64,000 bases of DNA from an uncultured Oscillospiraceae bacterium. GTDB taxonomy: Bacteria > Bacillota > Clostridia > Oscillospirales > Ruminococcaceae. The stretch spans positions 1-64,000 of the forward strand of contig CAJTTH010000011.1 of the NCBI GenBank assembly GCA_910579125.1, given 5' to 3'. Below the pieces are notes generated by a model. The model saw nothing but the letters and a program-made list of their open reading frames with translations, searched no databases and was not told the origin of the DNA. Positions 15,430-23,638 of this stretch are shown here, in pieces; position 1 is the stretch's first letter, and each line of letters starts with the position of its first letter. Both the position numbers and the translations under genes were made by a program.

Positions 15430-18063
15430 ATGAGAAAAGAACTGGAGAAAACATACTCCCCGAAGGATTTCGAGGACAGACTTTACAAATACTGGGAGGA
15501 AGGCGGCTTCTTCAAGGCGGAGCGCGACACAAAGAAAACTCCCTACACGATAGTAATGCCGCCGCCTAACATCACAGGACAGCTCCACATGGGTCACGCG
15601 CTCGACTGTACGTTACAGGATATACTTATCCGCTTTAAGAGAATGCAGGGCTATTCCGCGCTCTGGCTGCCCGGAACCGACCATGCGGCTCTGGCGACCG
15701 AGGCGAAGATAGTCGCGGCGATGAAAGAAGAGGGCGTTACCAAGCATCAGCTCGGACGCGACGGCTTTATGGAGCGCGCGTGGGCTTGGAACGACAAGTA
15801 CGGCAGCAGAATAAAGGAGCAGCAGCGCAAGATGGGCACGTCCTGCGACTGGAGCCGTTCGCGCTTCACAATGGACGAGGGCTGCTCGAAAGCCGTTCAG
15901 AAGGTCTTTATGGACTTGCACGGCAAGGGGCTTATCTACCGCGGCGAGAGAATTATCAACTGGTGCCCCAACTGCAAGACCTCCATTTCCGACATCGAAA
16001 CCGAATATGAGGAACAGGACGGGTTTTTCTGGCATATAAATTATCCGATAGCGGACGGCTCGGGTTTCGTTGAGATCGCGACCACGCGCCCCGAGACGCT
16101 GCTCGGCGACAGCGCTGTTGCCGTTAATCCCAAGGACGAGCGCTATACTCACCTTGTAGGGAAAATGCTGAAGCTGCCGCTCACCGACCGCGAGATACCC
16201 GTTGTCGCGGACGAATATGTTGATATGGAATTCGGAACGGGCTGCGTTAAGATAACCCCCGCGCATGACCCCAACGACTTTGAGGTCGGTCAGCGCCACG
16301 GACTGCCCGTTATCCACATGATGAACGACGACGCGACTATCATGGACGGCGTCGGCGGCAAATACGCGGGTATGGACCGCTACGAGGCTCGCAAGGCTAT
16401 GGTCGCGGATCTCGAAGCTCAGGGATTGCTCGTTAAGGTCGAGCCGCACAAGCACAACGTCGGCACTTGCCAGCGCTGCGGAACTACCGTTGAGCCTACT
16501 GCGTCGCTGCAATGGTTCGTTAAGATGAAAGAGCTTGCGAAGCCCGCTATTGACGTTGTTAAGAGCGGCGAGCTGCGTTACGTTCCCAAGCGCTTTGAGA
16601 ACAGCTATCTGTTCTGGATGGAAAATATACGCGACTGGTGCATTTCCCGTCAGATATGGTGGGGACACCGCATTCCCGCGTTCTACTGCCAAAACCCCGA
16701 CTGCAAGCACACCGAGATAACGCTCGACAACATCACGAAATGCCCGAAGTGCGGCGCTCCCGTAAAGCAGGACGAGGACACGCTCGACACGTGGTTCAGT
16801 TCGGCGCTCTGGCCTTTCAGCACACTCGGCTGGCCCAAGAAAACTCCCGATTATGAGTACTTCTACCCCACGCAGACTTTGGTCACGGGGTACGATATAA
16901 TCACGTTCTGGGTATCAAGAATGATCTTCTCGGGGCTTGAACACACAGGCGAAAAGCCGTTTGAGGACGTGCTTATTCACGGTCTTGTCCGCGACGAGTT
17001 GGGGCGCAAAATGTCCAAGTCGCTCGGCAACGGCGTTGATCCTCTTGAAATTATCGACAAATACGGCGCGGACGCGCTGCGCTTAACACTGGTAACGGGC
17101 AACGCTCCCGGAAACGATATGCGTTGGACGGAAACCAAGGTCACCAACTCGCGCAACTTCGCGAATAAGCTCTGGAACGCCTCGCGCTATATTCTGATGA
17201 ACCTCCCCGAGGACTTCGAGTGCGCAAGGCTCCCCGAAAATATGCCCGTCGAGGACAAGTGGGTGCTGTCGCTCTACAACGATCTTGTAAAGAACGTTAC
17301 GACCAATCTTGAAGCCTACGAGCTGGGCATTGCGGTACAGAACCTCTACGACTTCATCTGGGATATTTACTGCGACTGGTATATCGAGCTTACAAAACCG
17401 CGCATTGCGGCAGGAGGAGAAACCGCGCTTGCCGCGCAGAACGTTCTCGTCTTCATCATGACGGGGATATTGAAGCTGCTCCACCCGTTTATGCCGTTTA
17501 TCACTGAGGAGATATGGCAGTCCATGCCGCAGACCGAGAGCGAATCCATTATGATCTCCAAGTGGTGTGAATACGACGAGACGCTTAATTTCACAAAGGA
17601 GAAAGAGGAGTTCTCGCGCGTTATCGAGACTATCCGCGCTATACGCGTTCAGCGCAACGAAATGAATGTTCCGCCGTCAAAGAAAGTCACCGAGATTGTA
17701 GAGACCAAGTTCGCCGATATTTTCAAGAACGCGCAGCCGTTCTTTGAGAAGCTCGCGGGCGCGGGAGAGTTCTCCGTTGTTGAGAAAGCCGAGAACACCG
17801 ACGGAATGATAACGGTCGTTACCGACAGTGCGCGCGTATTTATCCCCATGGGAGAGCTTGTCGACAAGGAAAAGGAGCTTGCGCGTCTCGAAAAGGAAAA
17901 GAAAGCCGCGCAAAAGGATATCGACTTCCTCTCGGGAAAGCTGAACAATCAGGGCTTCCTCGCGAAAGCCCCCGCGCAGCAGATCGAAAACGAGCGCGCA
18001 AAGCTCGCGAAAGCAGAGGAAAAAATGCGCAAGATACTGGAGTCTTTAGAGGGTTTGCAATAA
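15430..18063 (+). CDS. valS: Valyl-tRNA synthetase
   Basis: A class I synthetase of about 877 residues. The N-terminus reads MRKELEKTYSPKDFEDRLY, then PPPNITGQLHMGHAL contains the HMGH (HIGH) motif. KMSKS is within GRKMSKSLGNGVDP in the C-terminal half. The editing domain carries IATTRPETLLGD. The C-terminal coiled-coil arm (LVDKEKELARLEKEKKAAQ) is present, as is normal for ValRS. An upstream in-frame ATG at 15409 exists, but AAAGGA sits 7 nt before the ATG at 15430, so I prefer the latter. I see no T-box: it appears to be read from the upstream transcript. Confidence 0.95.
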   Translation: MRKELEKTYSPKDFEDRLYKYWEEGGFFKAERDTKKTPYTIVMPPPNITGQLHMGHALDCTLQDILIRFKRMQGYSALWLPGTDHAALATEAKIVAAMKEEGVTKHQLGRDGFMERAWAWNDKYGSRIKEQQRKMGTSCDWSRSRFTMDEGCSKAVQKVFMDLHGKGLIYRGERIINWCPNCKTSISDIETEYEEQDGFFWHINYPIADGSGFVEIATTRPETLLGDSAVAVNPKDERYTHLVGKMLKLPLTDREIPVVADEYVDMEFGTGCVKITPAHDPNDFEVGQRHGLPVIHMMNDDATIMDGVGGKYAGMDRYEARKAMVADLEAQGLLVKVEPHKHNVGTCQRCGTTVEPTASLQWFVKMKELAKPAIDVVKSGELRYVPKRFENSYLFWMENIRDWCISRQIWWGHRIPAFYCQNPDCKHTEITLDNITKCPKCGAPVKQDEDTLDTWFSSALWPFSTLGWPKKTPDYEYFYPTQTLVTGYDIITFWVSRMIFSGLEHTGEKPFEDVLIHGLVRDELGRKMSKSLGNGVDPLEIIDKYGADALRLTLVTGNAPGNDMRWTETKVTNSRNFANKLWNASRYILMNLPEDFECARLPENMPVEDKWVLSLYNDLVKNVTTNLEAYELGIAVQNLYDFIWDIYCDWYIELTKPRIAAGGETALAAQNVLVFIMTGILKLLHPFMPFITEEIWQSMPQTESESIMISKWCEYDETLNFTKEKEEFSRVIETIRAIRVQRNEMNVPPSKKVTEIVETKFADIFKNAQPFFEKLAGAGEFSVVEKAENTDGMITVVTDSARVFIPMGELVDKEKELARLEKEKKAAQKDIDFLSGKLNNQGFLAKAPAQQIENERAKLAKAEEKMRKILESLEGLQ

Positions 18064-18437
18064 TGAGCTTATTCAAGAAAAGGGAAAACGATCTCAACAA
18101 GCGTTGGCAAGAGGCATATCAGGCAAATCCGAGAGTATATCAGAACGACGAGGGGGCGATCATTGTGGCGTGCGCGCTCACCGAGGACACCGATTCGCTT
18201 TTCCCGATCGTTCCCGAAGAGCAGTGGGCGATAAAGGGCGCAGTCATTGATAAGTGGATAATCTCGATAGTCAGCATTACCAAGGAAACTGTTATCGGGC
18301 AGATTGAATACCATGAGGCTATGAAACGCTTGAAACCGTATTTCCTCGCGGTACAGGACGGCTGGGCGCTTATCGGCGCAATGACCTTGGAGCAGCTCGA
18401 CGGCTTGTTTGAGGGCTTGCCGAGGGAGATATTGTAA
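18063..18437 (+). CDS. Hypothetical protein coupled to valS
   Basis: A 124-residue soluble protein (MSLFKKRENDLNKRWQEAY) whose ATG overlaps the valS stop by 1 bp; its own stop overlaps the next gene's ATG by 1 bp. No motif, membrane helix or cysteine cluster is recognised. A mixed alpha/beta pattern with a DGWALIGAMTLEQLDGLF segment near the C-terminus is visible. The tight overlaps on both sides argue for a real coding gene. Function unknown. Confidence 0.65.
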   Translation: MSLFKKRENDLNKRWQEAYQANPRVYQNDEGAIIVACALTEDTDSLFPIVPEEQWAIKGAVIDKWIISIVSITKETVIGQIEYHEAMKRLKPYFLAVQDGWALIGAMTLEQLDGLFEGLPREIL

Positions 18438-18925
18438 TGAAAATACGCAGAATGACCGAAAGCGATCTCCGCGAGGTCGGAGCATTGTATACTGCCGCGT
18501 GGAAAAAGGGCTACAAGGGGATGCTGCCGCAGGATTTTCTGGACGGGATAGAACCCGAAAGGTGGTCTGGAAGAATTGATTTTTTGGACGAGGGCAGCTT
18601 TGTAATTATTGACGGAGAGCAAATCGCCGCGCACGTTCACGCGCGCCCCGCCGCCGAGGAAAAAATGAACGGTTGGGGTGAAATTCACACAATGTACGCT
18701 TTACCCCAATTTTGGGGTACGGGCTGTGCGGGGGAACTGTTCGACTATGCGGTCAAATGGCTGAACGAACAAGGCTTTGGACGCGTATACCTCTACGTGC
18801 TGAACGGCAACGACCGCGCGGCAGGATTTTACCGAAAGCACGGCTTTGCGCCGACCGAAGATACTCTTGATTGCGAGGTTGGCGGAATTACCGTTACCGA
18901 TATTCGTTATACAAAGGAATTATAA
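18437..18925 (+). CDS. GNAT family N-acetyltransferase
   Basis: A 162-residue protein with the GNAT fold sequence plan. MKIRRMTESDLREVGALY forms strand 1 and helix 1. IHTMYALPQFWGTGCAGELF supplies the acetyl-CoA-binding motif A (a variant of Q/RxxGxG/A), and VYLYVLNGNDRAAGFYRKHGF is the typical C-terminal motif B. It transfers an acetyl group from acetyl-CoA to an amine; the substrate cannot be predicted. It overlaps the upstream hypothetical gene by 1 bp. Confidence 0.88.
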   Translation: MKIRRMTESDLREVGALYTAAWKKGYKGMLPQDFLDGIEPERWSGRIDFLDEGSFVIIDGEQIAAHVHARPAAEEKMNGWGEIHTMYALPQFWGTGCAGELFDYAVKWLNEQGFGRVYLYVLNGNDRAAGFYRKHGFAPTEDTLDCEVGGITVTDIRYTKEL

Positions 18926-18951
18926 CTATAAAATCACAGGAGGTCCAAGCA

Positions 18952-19851
18952 ATGTCAAATTTAACCTTAGTAGTACTCGCAGCAGGAATGGGAAGCCGTT
19001 TCGGTGACAGAATAAAACAACTTGAGCCCCTCGGACCAAACGGGGAACTGCTGATAGACTATTCGGTACATGACGCGCTGAAAAACGGTTTCGATCGTGT
19101 GGTGTTCATTATTCGCCGCGATATTGAGAAGCTGTTCAAAAGCACTATCGGCGCACGCGCTGAAAAGCTCGTCAAGGTAGATTACGTCTACCAGTCGCCC
19201 GACCAACTCCCCAAGCGCGAAAAGGACTTTCCCTCGCGCACAAAGCCGTGGGGTACGGCTCAGGCGCTGTACTGCTGCAAGGACGTATTGGACGGCAGCT
19301 TCGCCGTTATCAACGCCGACGACTTTTATGGAGCGGACGCGTTTAAATTGCTGGGCGATTTTCTTAAGAACCCGACCGCGGACGGCTGCTCGGTCGACTT
19401 TCTGCTGAAGAACACACTCTCCGAAAACGGCACGGTAAACCGAGGTATCTGCCGCACCGACGAAAATCATCTGCTCACGCTCGTTGAGGAAACAAAGCAG
19501 ATAAAGCGCGGCGAGGACGGCGTTATCCGAGGAAAGTACGACGGCTACGAGCGCGTTCTGAACGATAACGATACTACCTCTATGAGTATGTGGGGCTTTA
19601 CTATCGGATTTATGCCTGTGCTTGCTCATCAGCTCCGAAAGTTCCTCGACAATCTCCAGCCCGACGAGCTGAAAGCCGAGCTTACCATTGCTGAAGCGGT
19701 AGGACACGAGATAACCTCGCGCGGTTATCATATGCTCGATATTCCCACCGACAGCAAGTGGTTCGGGATAACCTACGAAAGCGAAGTCGCCGACGCGCGC
19801 GAAACCCTTAAGGATCATGTGCGGAAAGGGATTTACACCTCTCCGTTATAA
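18952..19851 (+). CDS. Nucleotidyltransferase (NTP-transferase family, sugar-nucleotide type)
   Basis: A 299-residue protein, started at the ATG at 18952 because AGGAGGTC lies upstream. The N-terminus SNLTLVVLAAGMGSRFGD contains the nucleotide-binding LAAGxGxRxG signature. INADDFYGADAF near residue 123 resembles the Asp-containing metal site. This fold joins NTP to a sugar-phosphate or related acceptor. It lacks clear GlmU, GalU or RmlA hallmarks downstream, so the substrate is open. It stands 17 bp before the HD-GYP gene, probably co-transcribed. Confidence 0.82.
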   Translation: MSNLTLVVLAAGMGSRFGDRIKQLEPLGPNGELLIDYSVHDALKNGFDRVVFIIRRDIEKLFKSTIGARAEKLVKVDYVYQSPDQLPKREKDFPSRTKPWGTAQALYCCKDVLDGSFAVINADDFYGADAFKLLGDFLKNPTADGCSVDFLLKNTLSENGTVNRGICRTDENHLLTLVEETKQIKRGEDGVIRGKYDGYERVLNDNDTTSMSMWGFTIGFMPVLAHQLRKFLDNLQPDELKAELTIAEAVGHEITSRGYHMLDIPTDSKWFGITYESEVADARETLKDHVRKGIYTSPL

Positions 19852-19868
19852 TAAAAGGAGATAATTTT

Positions 19869-20984
19869 ATGCTTATCGTTCCGGTTGACAAGCTCCGCGA
19901 GGGAATGCAGCTCGCGGAAAACGTTGATTCCACCACCGCGCGGGAATATCAGACTTTACTTTACAAGGGAACTTTTTTATCCTCCGGTATGATCGGAATG
20001 CTCGCGGAAAAGGGCATTAAGACAGTGCGTATCGTCGGCGGCGGTATACAGGAAGCTGCGCGTCCCTCCACAAAGGCGGAGATTGAGCACGAACGCAATA
20101 TCCGTATCGGCAGAGCGCTTGCGGACCTTGACGAGATCTTTGACTGCAACGATGAGATAAAGGAGCTTTCGCAAACCGCCGTGAAGAAGGTCGACGGGAT
20201 AGCCGACGATATTATCAACGACATCGCGAACGACTCCTCGTTTCTCGGTAATCAGATGATCGCGCTGCAAAACTATGACGACTACACCTACAAGCATTGT
20301 CTGCGTGTCTCCATGCTTTCGGCGAGCGTCTGCACGGAACTCGGAATGACGCCCGACGAAACTAAAGAGGTCGTGCTTTCGGGGCTGCTGCATGATATCG
20401 GCAAGTCGAACATCGACCACGACATCATCATCAAGCCCGGCAAGCTCACCGACGCGGAGTTTGAGGAGATAAAGCGCCACCCGCTTATCGGCTACAATAT
20501 TCTGAAAAACGGCGACAATTTCAGCTCGAACGTGCTTTCAGGCGTGCTGTTTCATCAGGAGAAGTTTGACGGTTCGGGATATCCGACGGGTCTGGCGGGC
20601 GAAAAAATACCGCTTATCGCGCGTATTCTCACGGTCTGCGACGTGTTTGACGCGCTCACCTCAAACCGCCCCTACCGCATTCCGTGGTCGGTTGCGGAGA
20701 CTGAGGAGTACATACTCGGCGGCAGCGGCACGCACTTCGACCTTGGGGTCACGCAGGCGTTTCTGAGGGCATTCAATCCGTACCCGATCGGAACGATGGT
20801 GCAGCTTTCGGACGGCAGACATGGCGTCGTTATCGCGCACAGCGCGAATGTTCTGCGCCCGACGGTACGGATAATGGGCGATCACCCGGGCGAGGAGCTG
20901 GATCTGATGAACGACTTCCGTTTTCTCACGATCTCCGTCACCGGAATTTACAACGGCGAGTATCAGAATTCCAATTCGGCATAA
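19869..20984 (+). CDS. HD-GYP domain protein, probable cyclic-di-GMP phosphodiesterase
   Basis: A 371-residue cytosolic protein. The N-terminal 110 residues have no recognised sensor. The HD-GYP domain (about 130-300) has LLHDIGKS (HD at 175-176), RHP near 203-205, HQEKFDGSGYP at 229-239 and LTSNRPYR. The usual HHE triplet reads HQE here; the other metal ligands are kept, so activity is likely but not certain. A C-terminal beta-rich extension (about 305-371) follows. Such enzymes degrade c-di-GMP. Together with the chemoreceptor at 58 kb it hints at motility or surface behaviour, but no diguanylate cyclase lies in the window. Confidence 0.88.
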   Translation: MLIVPVDKLREGMQLAENVDSTTAREYQTLLYKGTFLSSGMIGMLAEKGIKTVRIVGGGIQEAARPSTKAEIEHERNIRIGRALADLDEIFDCNDEIKELSQTAVKKVDGIADDIINDIANDSSFLGNQMIALQNYDDYTYKHCLRVSMLSASVCTELGMTPDETKEVVLSGLLHDIGKSNIDHDIIIKPGKLTDAEFEEIKRHPLIGYNILKNGDNFSSNVLSGVLFHQEKFDGSGYPTGLAGEKIPLIARILTVCDVFDALTSNRPYRIPWSVAETEEYILGGSGTHFDLGVTQAFLRAFNPYPIGTMVQLSDGRHGVVIAHSANVLRPTVRIMGDHPGEELDLMNDFRFLTISVTGIYNGEYQNSNSA

Positions 20985-20989
20985 AACGC

Positions 20990-21023
20990 AAAAACACGTT
21001 CAGAGCGAACGTGTTTTTCATTT
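20990..21023. terminator. Terminator between HD-GYP gene and brxHI-like gene
   Basis: Perfect 12-bp stem AAAAACACGTTC / GAACGTGTTTTT (20990-21001 and 21007-21018), 5-nt loop, T-run on both strands, between convergent genes. Confidence 0.85.
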
Positions 21024-23341
21024 TATTCCATATTCCGCAGATCGTCCGTGTCAAGGTAATCCTCCACATACTGCTTTGTAAGCAATTGGCGCGGGATATA
21101 GTCGTTGAATTTGCCTGTGATCTCGCAGTTTTCGGGAATGTGAAACGTATACTTGTCCGCGCCGTTTTCGCGGATATCGTTCAGCGCGGCGGTAAGGGTC
21201 TCCCTGCCGCGGTCGGTCGTCACTTCGATACACACGGGAATGTAGCGCTGTAACCACAGGTTAGCCTGAAATCCGCGCTCGCGCAAGGCGTACAGCAACG
21301 CCATAACTCCGCGTGTTCCCAGAAACGGGAAAACCGCGAAAACCGTTTCGGATAGCGGCACAACAATCCTGTCGCCCTCTGTTGCGGCGCGTCCGTGCGC
21401 CGCTTTTGAGGCGACTGCGCAAACATCATGTTTGTGTTTATCGCCCCGACCGTTCGGAACCGTTCCGCCCGTAAGCTCGCGCCCGCTTGTCACCTCGCCG
21501 CTCATTGTCGCGTTTCGACACAAGCGCCGAATATCGTCCAGCCGTTTGCGCGCGCTTTCGTCGAGGAACGCGTACTGCTCGTCGCTGCGCAGCACCTCCA
21601 GCATCATCTTCATCACCCTTGTGTGGACGTACTCGTTGCCCACGTCCGTCCACACGTTCGCGGAAATGCCATCGATCTTTTTAACGTAAATGGTAGTCTG
21701 CTTTTTGTCAAGCTCCGTGACCTCCCATGCCTGACCCGCCAGCGCGAACTGCGACCTAGGCGGAAACGGGTTCTGCACCGTGCCGATTATTTCCGCTGAA
21801 ACCCCGCCGCCCGCATTGCTCCGTACGGTATACTCCACGGGAACGGAGAACACCGCCAGAAAATCGTAGCTGTTCACGGCTGCCTCGCCCTTTTCGCCGA
21901 TAAGCAGACCGCCGTCCTCGCCGCGTTCAAGCTGCCCGTTTTCGAGCATATTACGGAGCATAAACAAGTAGTCCTCCTTGGAAATGTGCGAAAACACCGA
22001 CAGCGTAAGCACCTGCCGCGCAAGCTCCTTCGGCTGCACCGAGCCGCTCGCCGCGAGTATCGACATAGTCTGATGATAGAGCAGACTGTACGGCAGCTTG
22101 GGCAGATACATAGGCTCGACCCACTTTTCGCGGGTGTAAAGCAAGATCATAGCCGAGCACATCACGAGATCCCAGTTTATTTCCTTGTAGAACGTATTCG
22201 GCGGCAGGCTCATGTCCCAGCGAAACGCGAAGCGCATTTCGCCTATATCTCCGCCGCGCCGCCCCGTCCGTCCGAGCCGCTGAACAAGCCCGGAGACCGT
22301 AAGCGGACAACCTGTCTGCACTATTCTCTCCAGATGTCCGAGATCGATGCCGAGCTCCAGCGTGACAGTCGCGCCCGTGCAGACAGGCAGCTCGCCCGAT
22401 TTCATGCGCTTCTCGGCGAATTCTCGCAGCGCCGGGGAAATATTCGCGTGATGAACGAGATAACAGTCGTTCCCGCGTTTTTTATCGGAGAGCCTTTTCA
22501 TGTGCGCGATATTCTCCTCGACCTCGCCCTTGCTGTTTGAGAACATTATGCAGCGCTTGCCGTGCGTGCTTTCGTAGAGGTATTCGTAATATTTTTCGAG
22601 CAGCGTCTTGCTGTCGGAGTGCGGTATTTTTTCGGCGACGGGGAAAAACCTCACCGACAGGCGCACCTTGCGGTTCTTCTCGCGGACCTTGGGAGTTATA
22701 CACGGCGCGCTGGTTCCCATACAGAGCCACTTTTCGGCGTTCGCGCAGTCGCCGAGAGTAGCCGAAAGCCCGATACGGCGCGGCGCGAAACCGATGATCC
22801 GCTGCAAACGCTCCAACACCGACAGCAGCTGCAAGCCGCGGTCGTTATCCATAAAATAATGAACCTCGTCGATGATGACGAAACGCAGGTCGGAGAATAA
22901 ACGATAGGCGTTCGCGCTGTTGCGCATAAGCAGGCTCTCAAGGCTCTCGGGAGTGGTCTGCATAATGCCGCGCGGGTTTTTGACGAGCTTCTTTTTTGCG
23001 GAGGGCGAAGCGTCGCCGTGCCATTTTGTGACAGGTATGTCCGCTTCCTCGAGCAGCTCCTCCAGCCGCTCGAACTGATCGTTTATCAGCGCCTTGAGCG
23101 GCGAGACGTACAGCGCGCCAACGCTGCCCGAAGGATTCTCCCAGAGCTGCGTTATCACGGGCAGAAACGCCGCTTCGGTCTTTCCGCTCGCCGTGCCGGA
23201 GGTCAGCAGCAGATTTTCCTCGCTGTCGAAGATGACCTCCGCCGCCGCGACTTGAATGTCGCGCAGCTCCTCCCATTTGTTGCGGTAGATATAGTCCTGA
23301 ATAAACGGCGCAAGTCTGTAGAAAATATCGTTTCTGCTCAT
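21023..23341 (-). CDS. BrxHI-like Lhr-type DEAD/DEAH-box helicase
   Basis: A 772-residue superfamily 2 helicase. Walker A TSGTASGKT is at residues 47-55, the Walker B box DEVH at 158-161 and SAT at 193-195. The second RecA domain has GIDLGHLERIV and the arginine-finger motif QRLGRTGRRGG. A C-terminal Lhr-like extension of about 350 residues follows. Its partner upstream is a BrxD-like ATPase, and this helicase/ATPase pairing is known from BREX type 2 loci and from TerB-containing triads, hence the BrxHI name. No methylase, PglZ or BrxC is nearby. AAAGAGG precedes the ATG. A general Lhr-type repair helicase is the main alternative. Confidence 0.8.
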   Translation of the reverse strand: MSRNDIFYRLAPFIQDYIYRNKWEELRDIQVAAAEVIFDSEENLLLTSGTASGKTEAAFLPVITQLWENPSGSVGALYVSPLKALINDQFERLEELLEEADIPVTKWHGDASPSAKKKLVKNPRGIMQTTPESLESLLMRNSANAYRLFSDLRFVIIDEVHYFMDNDRGLQLLSVLERLQRIIGFAPRRIGLSATLGDCANAEKWLCMGTSAPCITPKVREKNRKVRLSVRFFPVAEKIPHSDSKTLLEKYYEYLYESTHGKRCIMFSNSKGEVEENIAHMKRLSDKKRGNDCYLVHHANISPALREFAEKRMKSGELPVCTGATVTLELGIDLGHLERIVQTGCPLTVSGLVQRLGRTGRRGGDIGEMRFAFRWDMSLPPNTFYKEINWDLVMCSAMILLYTREKWVEPMYLPKLPYSLLYHQTMSILAASGSVQPKELARQVLTLSVFSHISKEDYLFMLRNMLENGQLERGEDGGLLIGEKGEAAVNSYDFLAVFSVPVEYTVRSNAGGGVSAEIIGTVQNPFPPRSQFALAGQAWEVTELDKKQTTIYVKKIDGISANVWTDVGNEYVHTRVMKMMLEVLRSDEQYAFLDESARKRLDDIRRLCRNATMSGEVTSGRELTGGTVPNGRGDKHKHDVCAVASKAAHGRAATEGDRIVVPLSETVFAVFPFLGTRGVMALLYALRERGFQANLWLQRYIPVCIEVTTDRGRETLTAALNDIRENGADKYTFHIPENCEITGKFNDYIPRQLLTKQYVEDYLDTDDLRNME

Positions 23342-23365
23342 TTTTTACCTCTTTAACATTATAAA

Positions 23366-23395
23366 CGGCTGCTCTGCGTTTCGGCGGAGCAGCCG
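23366..23395 (-). terminator. Hairpin between small CxC gene and brxHI-like gene
   Basis: Perfect 9-bp stem CGGCTGCTC / GAGCAGCCG with a 12-nt loop. On the minus strand it is followed by TTTATAATG, a poor T-run, so it may attenuate rather than stop transcription into the helicase gene. Confidence 0.45.
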
Positions 23396-23406
23396 CAGTC
23401 ATTTAA

Positions 23407-23511
23407 TCAGCGTCCGCAGTCGCAGGGCGGAGGGGGCGGTCTGTGTCCGGGTCTGCCGGGTCGATGGCGGTCGGATCTGCGGTTCGATCGTCTGCCGAAA
23501 ATGCCAAACAT
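23407..23511 (-). CDS. 34-residue Arg/Pro-rich peptide with C-terminal CxC
   Basis: An ATG at 23511, with GGAG 9 nt upstream, opens a 35-codon frame ending TGA at 23407-23409. The peptide starts MFGIFGRRSNRRSDRHRPG and ends with five prolines followed by CDCGR. It is strongly basic apart from the Cys-Asp-Cys tail, which could bind a metal. It lies between the brxD-like and brxHI-like genes on the same strand, with a TATAAT-like box about 45 bp upstream and a hairpin after its stop. It is too short for a family call and might be non-coding. Confidence 0.4.
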   Translation of the reverse strand: MFGIFGRRSNRRSDRHRPGRPGHRPPPPPCDCGR

Positions 23512-23638
23512 ACAATTCAGCTCCTTTGCTTTAAAGTCGGGAATGCTCCCGTGCCGTATTATATGCGCCTGACGTATATTTTGCTATCGCTGCCGATTTT
23601 TAAAATTTTGAGTTCCACAATTGCCATAACATGGTTCC

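Noticed and set aside
15300..15430. A T-box leader for valS
   Set aside because: There is only a few bases between the upstream gene and valS; none of the T-box landmarks is present.
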